DNA of 64,000 bases from Pantoea endophytica (GCF_002858935.1 NZ_PJRT01000017.1:1-64000), one strand, 5' to 3'. Positions 44,184-54,037 are shown, counted from the first letter of the stretch. Numbers and translations are program-made. The notes: generated by a model from the sequence alone, not told the origin.

Positions 44184-45266
44184 ATGCGTTTTAAGGTTGC
44201 TCTTCTTCCGCTTATTACTCTGCTTGCTGCCTGCAGCAGTAAGCCTGCATCCCATCAGCAGCCCGCCGTTGTGCCTGCACCGAAAGGCGGTTTTTTGCTG
44301 GAACCTTCGCACGCGGTTCAACCGATGTTTGGCGATTTTGCGGGTAACCCCGCAGCTGAACAGTTCATTGATCAAATGGTGGCAAAACACGGTTTTAACC
44401 GTGAGCAATTGCATGCGGTTATCGGCCAGGCGAAGCGTCTGGATTACGTGCTGCGTTTGATGGATCAGCAAGCCCCGAGCTATACGCCGCCAACCGGACC
44501 GAATGGCGCGTGGATTCGCTATCGCAACAAGTTTATTACGCCGGATAACGTGCAGAACGGCGTGGCATTCTGGAATCAGTATCAGGATGCGCTACAGCGT
44601 GCGCAGCAGGTTTACGGCGTGCCGCCGGAAATCATTGTTGGCATTATCGGCGTTGAGACGCGCTGGGGCAGGGTAATGGGCAAAACGCGCTTGCTGGATG
44701 CGCTGGCAACCTTGTCATTTAGCTATCCGCGTCGTGCAGCTTACTTCAGCGGTGAGCTGGAGACCTTCCTGCTGATGGCGCGAACAGAGCAAGACGATCC
44801 GCTGGATCTGCGCGGCTCCTTTGCCGGTGCGATGGGTTATGGACAGTTCATGCCATCCTCTTATAAGCAATACGCAGTCGATTTTAATGGCGATGGTCAT
44901 ATCAACCTTTGGGATCCGGTTGATGCGATTGGTAGCGTAGCCAACTACTTCAAAGAACATGGCTGGCGTGCGGGCGAGAACGTTGCGGTGCCGGCCAGCG
45001 GGCAGGCTCCGGCATTGGAGAATGGCTTTAAAACCAAGTACCCAGTCAGCACCTTAGCTGCGAGTGGTTTAACGCCGCAGGGATCGCTGGACGGTAATAC
45101 TCAGGTCAGTTTGCTGCGTTTGGATCTCGGCACCAGCTATCAATATTGGTATGGTCTGCCCAACTTCTATGCCATTACGCGCTATAACCATAGCACCCAC
45201 TATGCAATGGCGGTGTGGCAGTTGGGTGAAGCCGTGGCTAAAGCACGTCAGGGCAGCCTGTTTTAA
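44184..45266 (+). CDS. mltB: membrane-bound lytic murein transglycosylase B
   Basis: A 360-residue outer-membrane lipoprotein of transglycosylase family 3. It cleaves glycan strands to 1,6-anhydromuropeptides. The lipobox is LLAACSS (Cys near residue 18). The catalytic glutamate lies in IIGVETRWGRVMGK, and GAMGYGQFMPSSYKQYA and DFNGDGHINLWDPVDAIGSVANYF are diagnostic. The start at MRFKVALLPL begins the signal peptide; an in-frame start 51 bases upstream would add a non-hydrophobic leader. Confidence 0.96.
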   Translation: MRFKVALLPLITLLAACSSKPASHQQPAVVPAPKGGFLLEPSHAVQPMFGDFAGNPAAEQFIDQMVAKHGFNREQLHAVIGQAKRLDYVLRLMDQQAPSYTPPTGPNGAWIRYRNKFITPDNVQNGVAFWNQYQDALQRAQQVYGVPPEIIVGIIGVETRWGRVMGKTRLLDALATLSFSYPRRAAYFSGELETFLLMARTEQDDPLDLRGSFAGAMGYGQFMPSSYKQYAVDFNGDGHINLWDPVDAIGSVANYFKEHGWRAGENVAVPASGQAPALENGFKTKYPVSTLAASGLTPQGSLDGNTQVSLLRLDLGTSYQYWYGLPNFYAITRYNHSTHYAMAVWQLGEAVAKARQGSLF

Positions 45267-45351
45267 TGCTGTCCATATAAAGTGTGAGGGTATAAGATGG
45301 CCCCCCATTTGCGGTGCCATCTTCACCGCATCCGACTTCTGAGGAGCGCTT

Positions 45352-45687
45352 ATGAGTACCTTACCTGCCTGTCCTGTCTGCCACGCCGATTACACCTGGC
45401 AAGATGGCGAGAACCTGAATTGCCCATCTTGCGGCCATATCTGGACGGCAAACGCCGATGATGCATCGGACGGTTTGGTGGTACGCGATGCCAACGGCAA
45501 CCTGTTAGCCGATGGCGACAGCGTCACTGTCGTTAAAGATCTTAAGGTTAAAGGCAGCTCTTCGACGTTGAAAATTGGTACCAAAATCAAAAGCATTCGC
45601 CTGGTCGAAGGCGATCACAACATTGATTGCAAAATTGATGGTTTTGGCCAGATGAAACTCAAATCTGAGTTCGTCAAAAAGAACTAA
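45352..45687 (+). CDS. yjdM: zinc ribbon protein YjdM (PhnA family)
   Basis: A 111-residue protein. The N-terminal zinc ribbon has CPVCHADY and CPSCGHIW (two CxxC pairs), and the C-terminal SH3-like domain [25 protein letters not shown] is almost identical to E. coli YjdM. The old name PhnA implied phosphonate use, but E. coli YjdM is not part of the phn pathway and its role is unclear. GAGGAGCG precedes the start. Confidence 0.94.
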   Translation: MSTLPACPVCHADYTWQDGENLNCPSCGHIWTANADDASDGLVVRDANGNLLADGDSVTVVKDLKVKGSSSTLKIGTKIKSIRLVEGDHNIDCKIDGFGQMKLKSEFVKKN

Positions 45688-45692
45688 TTATG

Positions 45693-45720
45693 GGACGGCT
45701 TTGCGCCGTCCTGTTTGTTT
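45693..45720. terminator. rho-independent terminator after yjdM
   Basis: GGACGGC/GCCGTCC stem with a TTTGC loop, followed by TGTTTGTTT; it lies between the convergent yjdM and DapA-family genes and ends at the stop codon of the latter. Confidence 0.75.
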
Positions 45721-46607
45721 CAACTCAGTAAACGATCCACTTCCTCGCACTGTTCCGCTGTTAGCTCGCCACCATAATTGCGCGAGTTGCTGCGCATTGA
45801 ATCAAATCGACGTGCAACAGCCGTTTTTATGGTGGTAACAAAATCATCGCCGATAGTGTAAATCGCCATCAGTTTACCAATACGTTGTTGAATCTCACTG
45901 AGCTGCGCTACATCGCCCGCCCGCCAGGCCTGCATCGCACGGGCAAATAGCTCCGGCACAATATTGTTCAAGCCGGAAATCACACCTGAACCGCCAGCCA
46001 GTAGATTGGGCAACAGATATTCGTCATAGCCGGAAAGCACGGTGAAATCGCTGCGCACCTGCTTCGTTTCTTCAATCATTGCGCGGTTGTGCGACAAGCA
46101 ATCCATGGTGTCTTTGATGCCAATAAAGTTGGGCAGCTCTGCCGCCAGTTCTGCGACCAACGCAGGCGTTAAATCACAGCCGGTGCGTGCGGGGAAATTG
46201 TAGGCGAACCACTTGCCGCCCAGCTGTGTATCCAGCGCTTTGAAATAGCGCAGCAGCTGTTTATGTGTCTGCCCGTAATAGTAAGGAGGCAGCACCATTA
46301 CAGCATCAAATCCGTTCTGCCAGGCCGCATCTGCCAGTTGCAGCATGTCCGCAATACAGGTGCTGGAGACATTTGCCACCATGGTCAGGGGCGAGAGTTG
46401 ACGCGCCTCGCGGATCAGTAACAGGCGCTCCTGCTGCGAGAGCGAGGCAAATTCGCCAATACTGCCCATCAGCAGCAAGGTATCAATGCCTGATTGGCTC
46501 AGGCGAGAAAAATGGCGGCCAAGCGCATCAATATCCAGATTATTGTTGCTATCAAAGGGCGTTACTGACGGACACCATACGCCGGGCAATGCGGGTTGTG
46601 CAGACAT
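45720..46607 (-). CDS. DapA/NanA-family lyase or synthase
   Basis: A 295-residue class I aldolase of the dihydrodipicolinate synthase / N-acetylneuraminate lyase superfamily. The pyruvate-binding motif is MGSIGEFASLS (near residue 46), the tyrosine is in FAYNFPARTGCDLTP, and the Schiff-base lysine in FIGIKDTMD (near 163). Substrate cannot be assigned: members include DapA, NanA, KDG aldolases and 5-keto-4-deoxyglucarate dehydratases. It is single, flanked by yjdM and tam, with no dap, nan or sugar genes adjacent. AAGGAGC precedes the start. It is probably not the housekeeping DapA, which normally lies elsewhere. Confidence 0.88.
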   Translation of the reverse strand: MSAQPALPGVWCPSVTPFDSNNNLDIDALGRHFSRLSQSGIDTLLLMGSIGEFASLSQQERLLLIREARQLSPLTMVANVSSTCIADMLQLADAAWQNGFDAVMVLPPYYYGQTHKQLLRYFKALDTQLGGKWFAYNFPARTGCDLTPALVAELAAELPNFIGIKDTMDCLSHNRAMIEETKQVRSDFTVLSGYDEYLLPNLLAGGSGVISGLNNIVPELFARAMQAWRAGDVAQLSEIQQRIGKLMAIYTIGDDFVTTIKTAVARRFDSMRSNSRNYGGELTAEQCEEVDRLLS

Positions 46608-46773
46608 ATCAAGCTCCTTGCTTGGAAAATGAAACGTCGTTTTAACTTAATGCTATCTGCGCAGGCTAACCAGCTAACGAGGGCAAAAAGGTGAGATATC
46701 GCACTTTTCTCTTTCTATGAAAGCATGAAAAGCAGGTAGTGTTTAACCCCTCAGCCAAGACAGGAGCACTGCC

Positions 46774-47550
46774 ATGCAAGACTGGAATCCACAACTGTAT
46801 CGCCAATTCGAATCAGAGCGAACCCGCCCGGCGCGCGAGCTATTGGATCGCATTCCGCTCGATGATGTGCGCTTTGCCACCGATCTTGGTTGCGGACCTG
46901 GCAACAGCACCGAGCTACTGGCACAAGCCTGGCCTGAGGCGCAGATAACCGGCATTGACAGTTCTGCGGCAATGTTAGAGCAGGCGCGCGAACGTCTCCC
47001 CAACTGCCATTTCCTGCAGGCCGATATTCGTCGCTGGCAGGCTGAACAGCCGCAGCAGGTTATCTATGCCAACGCCTCGCTGCAGTGGTTGACCGAGCAT
47101 CACACCTTGCTGCCGCATCTGGTTGATCAATTGGCCATCGGTGGCGCGCTAGCGATTCAGATGCCCGATAATCTTGAAGAACCATCGCACCGTTTGATGC
47201 GCGAAGTGGCGGCGAATGAAAAATGGCAGGCGCTGATTTCGCCACAAGCGGCGGATCGCAAACGCCTGCTAACCACCGATCGCTATTACGATCTGCTGAC
47301 CGATGCGGGTTGCCAGGTTGATGTCTGGCGCACTACTTATTATCACCCGATGGCAGATGCGCAGGGCATCATTACCTGGTTGCGTGCCACCGGGCTGCGT
47401 CCTTTCCTCGCGGGGCTGGATGAAACGCAGCAGGCAGCATTTCTTCATGATTATCATCAGGCCCTCATTCCGGCTTACCCCGCACGCAGTAACGGCCAGG
47501 TTTTGTTAGCCTTCCCGCGTCTGTTTATGGTTGCAGTGAAAACTGGCTAA
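46774..47550 (+). CDS. tam: trans-aconitate 2-methyltransferase
   Basis: A 258-residue class I SAM methyltransferase that esterifies trans-aconitate, an inhibitor of aconitase formed spontaneously from cis-aconitate. SAM motif: [15 protein letters not shown] (residues about 33-47). [34 protein letters not shown] and WRTTYYHPM closely resemble the E. coli enzyme. The start has GACAGGAG upstream. Confidence 0.92.
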   Translation: MQDWNPQLYRQFESERTRPARELLDRIPLDDVRFATDLGCGPGNSTELLAQAWPEAQITGIDSSAAMLEQARERLPNCHFLQADIRRWQAEQPQQVIYANASLQWLTEHHTLLPHLVDQLAIGGALAIQMPDNLEEPSHRLMREVAANEKWQALISPQAADRKRLLTTDRYYDLLTDAGCQVDVWRTTYYHPMADAQGIITWLRATGLRPFLAGLDETQQAAFLHDYHQALIPAYPARSNGQVLLAFPRLFMVAVKTG

Positions 47551-47652
47551 GGTATCTGGAAGCCACTGCGCAGAAATGATGGCTGAAGGTTGAAAAGGGC
47601 TTTTCAGCGCACCATATACTGCTAACGTGAAGCGCCACAACGGGAGAAGGCG

Positions 47653-48147
47653 ATGAACGATGAACAGTTACAGCAGCTAAGTCACCGTATTGGCGAACAG
47701 CTGAAGAGACGTCAGGCCACGGTGACCGCTGCAGAATCCTGCACCGGCGGCTGGATTGCGAAAGTATTTACTGATATCAGCGGTAGCTCTGCCTGGTTTG
47801 AGCGCGGTTTCGTTACTTACAGCAATGAAGCTAAGCAGCAGATGGTCGGCGTACAGGACACAACGTTGCAGCAGCATGGCGCCGTAAGTGAACAGACGGT
47901 GCGTGAGATGGCTACCGGTGCGGCTAAAGCGGCAGCGGCAGAATACGCCATCGCCGTAAGCGGTATTGCCGGTCCTGAAGGTGGCACGCCCGATAAACCG
48001 GTGGGCACCGTGTGGTTTGCGATTGTGGGTCCAGAGGGGCGCGTACTAGCGCAGCGCCAGATCTTTGCTGGCGACCGTGATGCGGTACGCCGTCAGTCAG
48101 TGGCTTGGGCGCTGCAAACGCTGCTTGATGAATTTCTGATAAATTAA
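47653..48147 (+). CDS. pncC: nicotinamide-nucleotide amidohydrolase
   Basis: A 164-residue CinA C-terminal-domain protein that deamidates NMN to nicotinate mononucleotide in NAD recycling. Signatures are TAAESCTGGWIAK and the GIAGPEGGTPDKPVGTVW segment. It lies immediately upstream of recA, as ygaD/pncC does in E. coli. GGGAGAAGG precedes the ATG. Confidence 0.95.
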   Translation: MNDEQLQQLSHRIGEQLKRRQATVTAAESCTGGWIAKVFTDISGSSAWFERGFVTYSNEAKQQMVGVQDTTLQQHGAVSEQTVREMATGAAKAAAAEYAIAVSGIAGPEGGTPDKPVGTVWFAIVGPEGRVLAQRQIFAGDRDAVRRQSVAWALQTLLDEFLIN

Positions 48148-48150
48148 AAC

Positions 48151-48178
48151 TTGATACTGTATGACTATACAGTATAAT
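48151..48178 (+). promoter_or_regulatory. recA promoter with LexA (SOS) box
   Basis: A 20-bp palindromic SOS box with CTGT-N8-ACAG core lies at 48155-48174. It overlaps a sigma-70 promoter: TTGATA at 48151-48156 and TATAAT at 48173-48178, 16 bp apart. Layout and bases are near-identical to the E. coli recA promoter, so LexA repression is expected. Confidence 0.95.
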
Positions 48179-48240
48179 TAGCGGCAACAGAACGAGCGAC
48201 ATACTTGATGTCGACTCACCCAGCATGATTAGGAGTGGAA

Positions 48241-49311
48241 ATGGCGATCGACGAGAACAAACAGAAGGCTTTAGCTGCCGCACTGGGCCAGATTGAGAAG
48301 CAATTTGGTAAAGGCTCCATCATGCGCTTGGGTGAAGACCGCTCAATGGATGTCGAAACCATCTCTACCGGCTCACTGTCACTGGATATCGCGCTGGGCG
48401 CGGGTGGCTTGCCGATGGGCCGTATCGTTGAGATTTACGGACCAGAATCTTCGGGTAAAACCACGCTGACGCTGCAGGTTATTGCTTCTGCACAGCGTAA
48501 AGGTAAAACCTGTGCCTTTATCGATGCTGAGCACGCACTGGATCCGGTGTACGCGAAAAAACTGGGCGTTGATATCGATAACCTGCTGTGTTCACAGCCG
48601 GATACCGGTGAGCAAGCGCTTGAGATTTGTGATGCGCTGGCGCGTTCAGGCGCAGTTGACGTCATCATCGTCGACTCCGTGGCGGCGCTGACGCCGAAAG
48701 CGGAAATCGAAGGCGAGATTGGCGATTCGCACATGGGTCTGGCCGCTCGTATGATGAGCCAGGCAATGCGTAAGCTGGCGGGTAACCTGAAGCAGTCCAA
48801 CACGCTGCTGATCTTCATCAACCAGATTCGTATGAAGATTGGTGTGATGTTCGGTAACCCGGAAACCACAACAGGCGGTAACGCACTGAAATTCTACGCT
48901 TCTGTTCGTCTGGATATCCGCCGTATCGGTGCGATTAAAGAGGGCGACGAAGTGGTAGGTAGCGAAACCCGGGTGAAAGTCGTGAAGAACAAAGTTGCGG
49001 CACCGTTTAAGCAGGCTGAATTCCAAATCATGTACGGAGAAGGTATCAACACCTTTGGCGAGCTGGTGGATCTTGGCGTGAAGCACAAACTGGTTGAGAA
49101 AGCCGGCGCGTGGTACAGCTACAACGGTGAGAAGATTGGTCAGGGTAAAGCTAACTCCACCAACTTCCTTAAAGAGAACCCGGCGATTGCGAATGAAATC
49201 GACAAGAAGCTGCGTGACTTACTGCTAAGTGGTGATGTCGCCGCCGCAGACACCGCGAAAATCTCCGCGGATGATCGCGAAGAAGCCAGCGAAACCAACG
49301 AAGATTTCTAA
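48241..49311 (+). CDS. recA: recombinase RecA
   Basis: A 356-residue RecA that forms filaments on single-stranded DNA, catalyses strand exchange and promotes LexA self-cleavage. Walker A is [13 protein letters not shown], followed by the [14 protein letters not shown] signature and an acidic C-terminal tail ([13 protein letters not shown]). The ATG at 48241 follows TAGGAGTGG; another in-frame ATG at 48235 lies within that site. Confidence 0.99.
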   Translation: MAIDENKQKALAAALGQIEKQFGKGSIMRLGEDRSMDVETISTGSLSLDIALGAGGLPMGRIVEIYGPESSGKTTLTLQVIASAQRKGKTCAFIDAEHALDPVYAKKLGVDIDNLLCSQPDTGEQALEICDALARSGAVDVIIVDSVAALTPKAEIEGEIGDSHMGLAARMMSQAMRKLAGNLKQSNTLLIFINQIRMKIGVMFGNPETTTGGNALKFYASVRLDIRRIGAIKEGDEVVGSETRVKVVKNKVAAPFKQAEFQIMYGEGINTFGELVDLGVKHKLVEKAGAWYSYNGEKIGQGKANSTNFLKENPAIANEIDKKLRDLLLSGDVAAADTAKISADDREEASETNEDF

Positions 49312-49318
49312 AATATTA

Positions 49319-49345
49319 ACGGGAGCCGAGATGCTCCCGTTTTGC
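49319..49345 (+). terminator. rho-independent terminator of recA
   Basis: ACGGGAGC/GCTCCCGT stem followed by TTTGCTTTT. In E. coli leaky read-through here allows low recX expression; the same is likely. Confidence 0.88.
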
Positions 49346-49426
49346 TTTTCCCCGCCAGCGCTTTTCCTCTCTGCCTTCTTGCTTTACCCTGCGACCCTGC
49401 ACGACTGTTAGAACAAGGTTGATCCT

Positions 49427-49942
49427 ATGTCATCATCACCATCTGCGGCACCAGTGCCAACATATTCCCGTTTACTCGACCGCGCTATGCGCATCCTTTC
49501 GCAGCGCGACCATAGCCGTGAAGAGCTGAAGCGTAAATTGCAGCTCTCTTCCCAACGTGCGGCTTATCTGCAGCAGCAGGAAAACACGCCCATTCCCGAC
49601 GAGTTACTGGAAAAAGTGCTCGACTGGTGTCAGGAGAGCGGTTGGCTCAACGATGAGCGCTTTACCGAACGCTTTATTCAAAGCCGTGCGCGTAAAGGAT
49701 ATGGTCCACAGCGCGTGCGTATGGAATTGCAGCAAAAGGGCATTGGCCGTGAGGAGATCAATCAGGCGCTATTCGATACCGAAGTAGACTGGAGCCAGTG
49801 CGCAGCCGATCTTGCCAAACGCAAATTTGGCGAACCCTTACCGCAAACCTGGACTGAGAAAAGCAAGGTACAGCGTTTTTTAATGTCGAAAGGCTTTATG
49901 ATGGAAGATATTCAGGCTGTTTTCAGAAATAGTGACGACTGA
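49427..49942 (+). CDS. recX: regulatory protein RecX
   Basis: A 171-residue helical-repeat protein that caps and inhibits RecA filaments. Typical are the N-terminal RAMRILSQRDHSREELKRKL, GWLNDERFTERFIQSRARKGYGPQRVRMEL and the C-terminal KGFMMEDIQAVF. Located 115 bp after recA, with no strong promoter visible between them, so expression by read-through is likely. Confidence 0.95.
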   Translation: MSSSPSAAPVPTYSRLLDRAMRILSQRDHSREELKRKLQLSSQRAAYLQQQENTPIPDELLEKVLDWCQESGWLNDERFTERFIQSRARKGYGPQRVRMELQQKGIGREEINQALFDTEVDWSQCAADLAKRKFGEPLPQTWTEKSKVQRFLMSKGFMMEDIQAVFRNSDD

Positions 49943-50077
49943 AAGGCGATGTGATTTTACTTCACACTGAAGAAAATTTATCTTATTCCCACTTTTTGTT
50001 CCTCAGTCAGCGGCAGGCCGGATGGATAGGGTTTGCCAGCGAAAGGGAACGTTCGTTAGCGTGATTCCAGGAATTTT

Positions 50078-52705
50078 ATGAGCAAGAGCACTGCTGAGAT
50101 CCGTCAAGCGTTTCTCGACTTTTTTCATAGCAAGGGACATCAGGTTGTAGCCAGCAGCTCCCTCGTACCGAACAACGACCCGACTTTACTGTTTACCAAT
50201 GCCGGGATGGTCCAGTTTAAAGACGTTTTCCTCGGTCAGGATAAGCGCGACTATGCGCGTGCAACGACGTCGCAGCGCTGTGTGCGTGCCGGCGGCAAGC
50301 ATAACGACCTCGAAAACGTGGGCTACACGGCACGTCACCACACCTTCTTTGAAATGTTGGGCAACTTCAGCTTTGGTGATTACTTCAAGAAAGAAGCGAT
50401 CGCTTATGCATGGGAACTGCTGACGGGTGAGCAGTGGTTCAAGCTGCCTAAAGAGCGCCTGTGGGTGACCGTCTATGAAACAGACGATGAAGCCTTCGAA
50501 ATCTGGGCTAACGATATTGGTGTGCCGCGCGAGCGCATTATCCGTATCGGTGACAACAAAGGCAGCGCTTTCGCATCAGATAACTTCTGGCAGATGGGCG
50601 ACACCGGACCTTGCGGTCCTTGTACCGAAATTTTCTTCGATCACGGCGATCATATCTGGGGCGGCCCACCGGGCAGCCCGGAAGAAGATGGCGATCGTTA
50701 CATCGAGATCTGGAACATCGTCTTCATGCAGTTCAACCGTCAGGCCGACGGCACCATGGAGCCGCTGCCTAAACCGTCAGTGGATACCGGCATGGGTCTG
50801 GAGCGTATTGCTGCCGTGTTGCAGCACGTTAACTCCAACTATGAAATCGATCTGTTTGCCAAATTGATCAAATCAGTTGCGCAGGTAACTGGCGCAACCG
50901 ATCTGGATAACAAGTCGCTGCGCGTTATCGCTGACCATATTCGCTCTTGTGCCTTCCTGATCGCTGATGGCGTAATCCCATCAAACGAAAACCGCGGCTA
51001 TGTGTTGCGTCGCATCATTCGTCGCGCGGTACGACACGGCAATATGCTGGGTGCGAAAGAAGCCTTCTTCTATAAACTCGTTGCGCCACTGATTGAAGTG
51101 ATGGGGGCTGCAGGCGAAGACCTGAAGCGTCAGCAGAAGCATGTTGAAAACGCGCTTAAAAACGAAGAAGAGCAGTTTGCTAAAACGCTGGAGCGTGGAC
51201 TCGCGCTGCTGGATGAAGAATTGGCCAAGCTGCAGGGCGATACGCTTGATGGCGAAACGGTGTTCCGTCTGTACGACACCTTCGGTTTCCCGGCGGATTT
51301 GACCGCTGACGTGTGCCGTGAGCGCAATCTGAAGATTGATGAAGCGGGTTTTGAAGCCGCGATGGAGCAGCAGCGTCAGCGTGCGCGTGAAGCCAGCGGT
51401 TTTGGTGCCGACTATAACAATGTCATTCGCATTGATGCCGCAACCGACTTTAAAGGCTATGACCATCTGGAACTGAACGCGACAGTCGAAGCACTGTTCG
51501 TCGACGGTCAGCAAGTTGAGCAGATCAGAGCGGGTCAGGACGCGGTGGTCGTACTGGACGAAACGCCGTTCTACGGCGAGTCAGGTGGACAGGTTGGCGA
51601 TACCGGCGTGTTGGCTGGGCAGAATGCTGAATTTAGCGTTCAGGATACGCAGAAGTATGGTAAAGCGATTGGTCATATCGGTAAGCTGAGCAGCGGTCAG
51701 TTACGCGTTGGTGACCGTTTGCATGCGCAGGTTGATGAAACGCGTCGCGCGCGCATCCGTTTGAATCACTCCGCCACGCACTTACTGCATGCAGCACTGC
51801 GTCAGGTGTTGGGTGATCACGTAGGACAAAAAGGCTCGCTGGTTAACGATAAATATCTGCGTTTCGACTTCTCTCATTTTGAAGCCATGAAACCGCAGGA
51901 AATCCGTCAGGTTGAGGATATTGTTAACGCGCAGATTCGCCGCAACCTTGTCGTTGAGACCGAAATCATGGATCTCGATGATGCAAAACAGAAGGGCGCA
52001 ATGGCGCTGTTTGGTGAGAAATACGATCAGCGCGTACGTGTGCTGACCATGGGCGATTTCTCTACCGAACTCTGTGGTGGTATTCACGCGCTGCGTACCG
52101 GTGATATCGGCCTGTTCCGCATTCAGTCTGAATCGGGTACTGCTGCAGGTGTACGCCGCATTGAAGCTGTAACCGGCGAAGGTGCGTTGGCACAAGTGAA
52201 TGCGCAGAGCCAACAGTTGCTGGATGTGGCGCAATTGGTGAAAGCCAATAGCAGTAACCTGAATGAGAAAGTGCGCGGCTTAGTTGATCACGTCCGCGCG
52301 CTGGAAAAAGAGTTGCAGCAACTGCGCGATCAGCAAGCTGCGCAGGAAAGCGCGTCACTAAGCAGTAAGGCGATTGACGTTAAAGGCACGAAGTTGCTGG
52401 TCAGTGAACTGAGCAACGTTGAACCGAAAATGTTGCGTACCATGGTTGACGATCTGAAGAACCAGTTAACGTCTGCCATTATCGTGCTGGCAACGGTTGA
52501 TGATGGCAAAGTTTCACTGATTGCTGGCGTGACCAAAGATCTTACTGACCGTGTAAAAGCCGGCGAGCTGATTGGCGAACTGGCCTCTCAGGTTGGTGGT
52601 AAAGGCGGTGGTCGCCCAGATATGGCTCAGGCCGGCGGTACAAATCCGCAGGCGCTAGCGGGCGCGCTGGCAGGCGTGCAGGAATGGGTCAGTAACCGAC
52701 TGTAA
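50078..52705 (+). CDS. alaS: alanyl-tRNA synthetase
   Basis: An 875-residue class II synthetase. The aminoacylation core begins [16 protein letters not shown], with motif 2 around [16 protein letters not shown] and motif 3 [12 protein letters not shown]. The editing domain has [16 protein letters not shown] and [13 protein letters not shown], followed by a coiled coil and the [16 protein letters not shown]-Ala domain. The editing-site motif is normally CGGTH; here the threonine is isoleucine (residue 669), while the metal ligands Cys666 and His670 are kept. Otherwise full length and intact. Confidence 0.98.
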   Translation: MSKSTAEIRQAFLDFFHSKGHQVVASSSLVPNNDPTLLFTNAGMVQFKDVFLGQDKRDYARATTSQRCVRAGGKHNDLENVGYTARHHTFFEMLGNFSFGDYFKKEAIAYAWELLTGEQWFKLPKERLWVTVYETDDEAFEIWANDIGVPRERIIRIGDNKGSAFASDNFWQMGDTGPCGPCTEIFFDHGDHIWGGPPGSPEEDGDRYIEIWNIVFMQFNRQADGTMEPLPKPSVDTGMGLERIAAVLQHVNSNYEIDLFAKLIKSVAQVTGATDLDNKSLRVIADHIRSCAFLIADGVIPSNENRGYVLRRIIRRAVRHGNMLGAKEAFFYKLVAPLIEVMGAAGEDLKRQQKHVENALKNEEEQFAKTLERGLALLDEELAKLQGDTLDGETVFRLYDTFGFPADLTADVCRERNLKIDEAGFEAAMEQQRQRAREASGFGADYNNVIRIDAATDFKGYDHLELNATVEALFVDGQQVEQIRAGQDAVVVLDETPFYGESGGQVGDTGVLAGQNAEFSVQDTQKYGKAIGHIGKLSSGQLRVGDRLHAQVDETRRARIRLNHSATHLLHAALRQVLGDHVGQKGSLVNDKYLRFDFSHFEAMKPQEIRQVEDIVNAQIRRNLVVETEIMDLDDAKQKGAMALFGEKYDQRVRVLTMGDFSTELCGGIHALRTGDIGLFRIQSESGTAAGVRRIEAVTGEGALAQVNAQSQQLLDVAQLVKANSSNLNEKVRGLVDHVRALEKELQQLRDQQAAQESASLSSKAIDVKGTKLLVSELSNVEPKMLRTMVDDLKNQLTSAIIVLATVDDGKVSLIAGVTKDLTDRVKAGELIGELASQVGGKGGGRPDMAQAGGTNPQALAGALAGVQEWVSNRL

Positions 52706-52728
52706 CGTATAAAACTTCGCATTGTGAT

Positions 52729-52761
52729 AAGCGCCAGAAGCCCGTTTTCTGGCGCTTTTTT
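52729..52761 (+). terminator. rho-independent terminator of alaS
   Basis: AGCGCCAGAA/TTCTGGCGCT stem with a GCCCGT loop, followed by TTTTTT. Confidence 0.92.
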
Positions 52762-52954
52762 AACGCGGTGCACACCAGGTAATGACAAAGTCCGGTTGAT
52801 GTAGTGTATTTCGGCTAAACTAACTATCAGCAGAATGTATTGGCATGGCGAAGCACAATGGTGTATTTGTCATAGGCATTGTTCAGCGTTATATGATGGA
52901 TACGGCCGGGAGACCTAACAAGCCCGACTCTTTTAATCTTTCAAGGAGCAAAGA

Positions 52955-53140
52955 ATGCTTATTCTAACTCGTCGAGTTGGTGAAACCCTCATGATTGGCG
53001 ATGAGGTGACTGTAACGGTGCTGGGTGTAAAAGGTAACCAGGTCCGCATTGGAGTTAACGCGCCTAAAGAAGTTTCGGTACATCGCGAAGAGATCTATCA
53101 GCGAATTCAAGCCGAAAAAACTCAAGCCTCGAGTTACTAA
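52955..53140 (+). CDS. csrA: carbon storage regulator CsrA
   Basis: A 61-residue dimeric RNA-binding protein (E. coli identical length and nearly identical sequence: [20 protein letters not shown]). It binds GGA-containing hairpins in leaders of target mRNAs and is titrated by CsrB/CsrC RNAs, whose synthesis depends on the BarA/UvrY relay; barA lies in this window. TCAAGGAGCAAAG precedes the start. Confidence 0.98.
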   Translation: MLILTRRVGETLMIGDEVTVTVLGVKGNQVRIGVNAPKEVSVHREEIYQRIQAEKTQASSY

Positions 53141-53147
53141 CGGATTC

Positions 53148-53185
53148 AGCGCCTCGCTCCTGAGCGAGGCGCTACCGGTTTTTCC
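53148..53185 (+). terminator. probable terminator of csrA
   Basis: A strong 11-bp hairpin AGCGCCTCGCT/AGCGAGGCGCT with a 4-base loop (53148-53173) is followed after ACCGG by TTTTTCCTCT. The offset T-tract makes it slightly atypical. Confidence 0.65.
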
Positions 53186-53353
53186 TCTCCAGTCCCGCAC
53201 ATCTCACGCTTTTCGCTCTCAATTCCCAATTCTTTTAACGCCCATTTCTGTTCTCCAGCAGGCTTTCTTTGTTGATAAATCACTCTTTTTGTCGCTAAAG
53301 CATCCGAATTGAGTGTCATTTGTGCAATCAAACAAAAGGCTGGAAATAAATGT

Positions 53354-53381
53354 TTGACTTATAAGTCCGGGAAAGTAATAT
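53354..53381 (+). promoter_or_regulatory. tRNA operon promoter with GC-rich discriminator
   Basis: TTGACT at 53354-53359 and TAATAT at 53376-53381 are 16 bp apart. The next bases (GTGCGCCAC) form a GC-rich discriminator, a mark of stable-RNA promoters inhibited by ppGpp. It lies 63 bp upstream of tRNA-Ser and probably serves all five tRNAs. Confidence 0.7.
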
Positions 53382-53444
53382 GTGCGCCACGCAGTGCCGA
53401 TGAGCAGAAACAAGTTCAGAAGCACGGTTCGGAAGAACGCGTAA

Positions 53445-53537
53445 GGTGAGGTGGCCGAGAGGCTGAAGGCGCTCCCCTGCTAAGGGAGTATGCGGTCAAA
53501 AGCTGCATCCGGGGTTCGAATCCCCGCCTCACCGCCA
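53445..53537 (+). tRNA. serV: tRNA-Ser (GCT)
   Basis: A 93-nt tRNA including encoded CCA. Acceptor stem GGTGAGG/CCTCACC, a long serine-type variable arm, and anticodon GCT in the loop CTGCTAA. Position after csrA corresponds to E. coli serV. Confidence 0.97.
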
Positions 53538-53545
53538 TTTCCGAT

Positions 53546-53622
53546 GCATCCATAGCTCAGCTGGATAGAGTACTCGGCTACGAACCGAGCGGTCGGAGGT
53601 TCGAATCCTCCTGGATGCACCA
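53546..53622 (+). tRNA. argV: tRNA-Arg (ACG), copy 1
   Basis: A 77-nt cloverleaf with encoded CCA: acceptor GCATCCA/TGGATGC, anticodon ACG (read as ICG) in loop CTACGAA, T-loop TTCGAAT. Eight bases after tRNA-Ser. The individual argV/Y/Z/Q names follow E. coli order and are arbitrary for identical copies. Confidence 0.97.
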
Positions 53623-53707
53623 TTTGGAAAGGTGAAGTAAGAGTGAACGAGCAGTTCCTTTCATGGTGAGTTGTTAGCACCCTGCGTTGTACAAGAATTA
53701 ACTCGAT

Positions 53708-53784
53708 GCATCCATAGCTCAGCTGGATAGAGTACTCGGCTACGAACCGAGCGGTCGGAGGTTCGAATCCTCCTGGATGCACCA
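53708..53784 (+). tRNA. argY: tRNA-Arg (ACG), copy 2
   Basis: Identical in sequence to copy 1, 85 bp after it. Confidence 0.97.
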
Positions 53785-53839
53785 TTCTTCGTATCATCCT
53801 CAGGTTGTTTCAGTTAGTCCATCGTAAGAAAACCTCAAT

Positions 53840-53916
53840 GCATCCATAGCTCAGCTGGATAGAGTACTCGGCTACGAACCGAGCGGTCGGAGGTTCGAAT
53901 CCTCCTGGATGCACCA
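53840..53916 (+). tRNA. argZ: tRNA-Arg (ACG), copy 3
   Basis: Identical in sequence to copy 1, 55 bp after copy 2. Confidence 0.97.
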
Positions 53917-53960
53917 TTCCTCTTCAAACTTCTCAAAATTTTCTTCAGCAGTAACTCAAT

Positions 53961-54037
53961 GCATCCATAGCTCAGCTGGATAGAGTACTCGGCTACGAAC
54001 CGAGCGGTCGGAGGTTCGAATCCTCCTGGATGCACCA
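53961..54037 (+). tRNA. argQ: tRNA-Arg (ACG), copy 4
   Basis: Identical in sequence to copy 1, 44 bp after copy 3. No clean terminator hairpin is seen directly after it, only a T-rich tract around 54050-54063. Confidence 0.97.

Noticed and set aside
53546-54037. Regular repeats with unlike spacers, resembling a CRISPR array
   Set aside because: The 77-bp repeats fold as complete tRNA-Arg genes with CCA ends; spacers are uneven.
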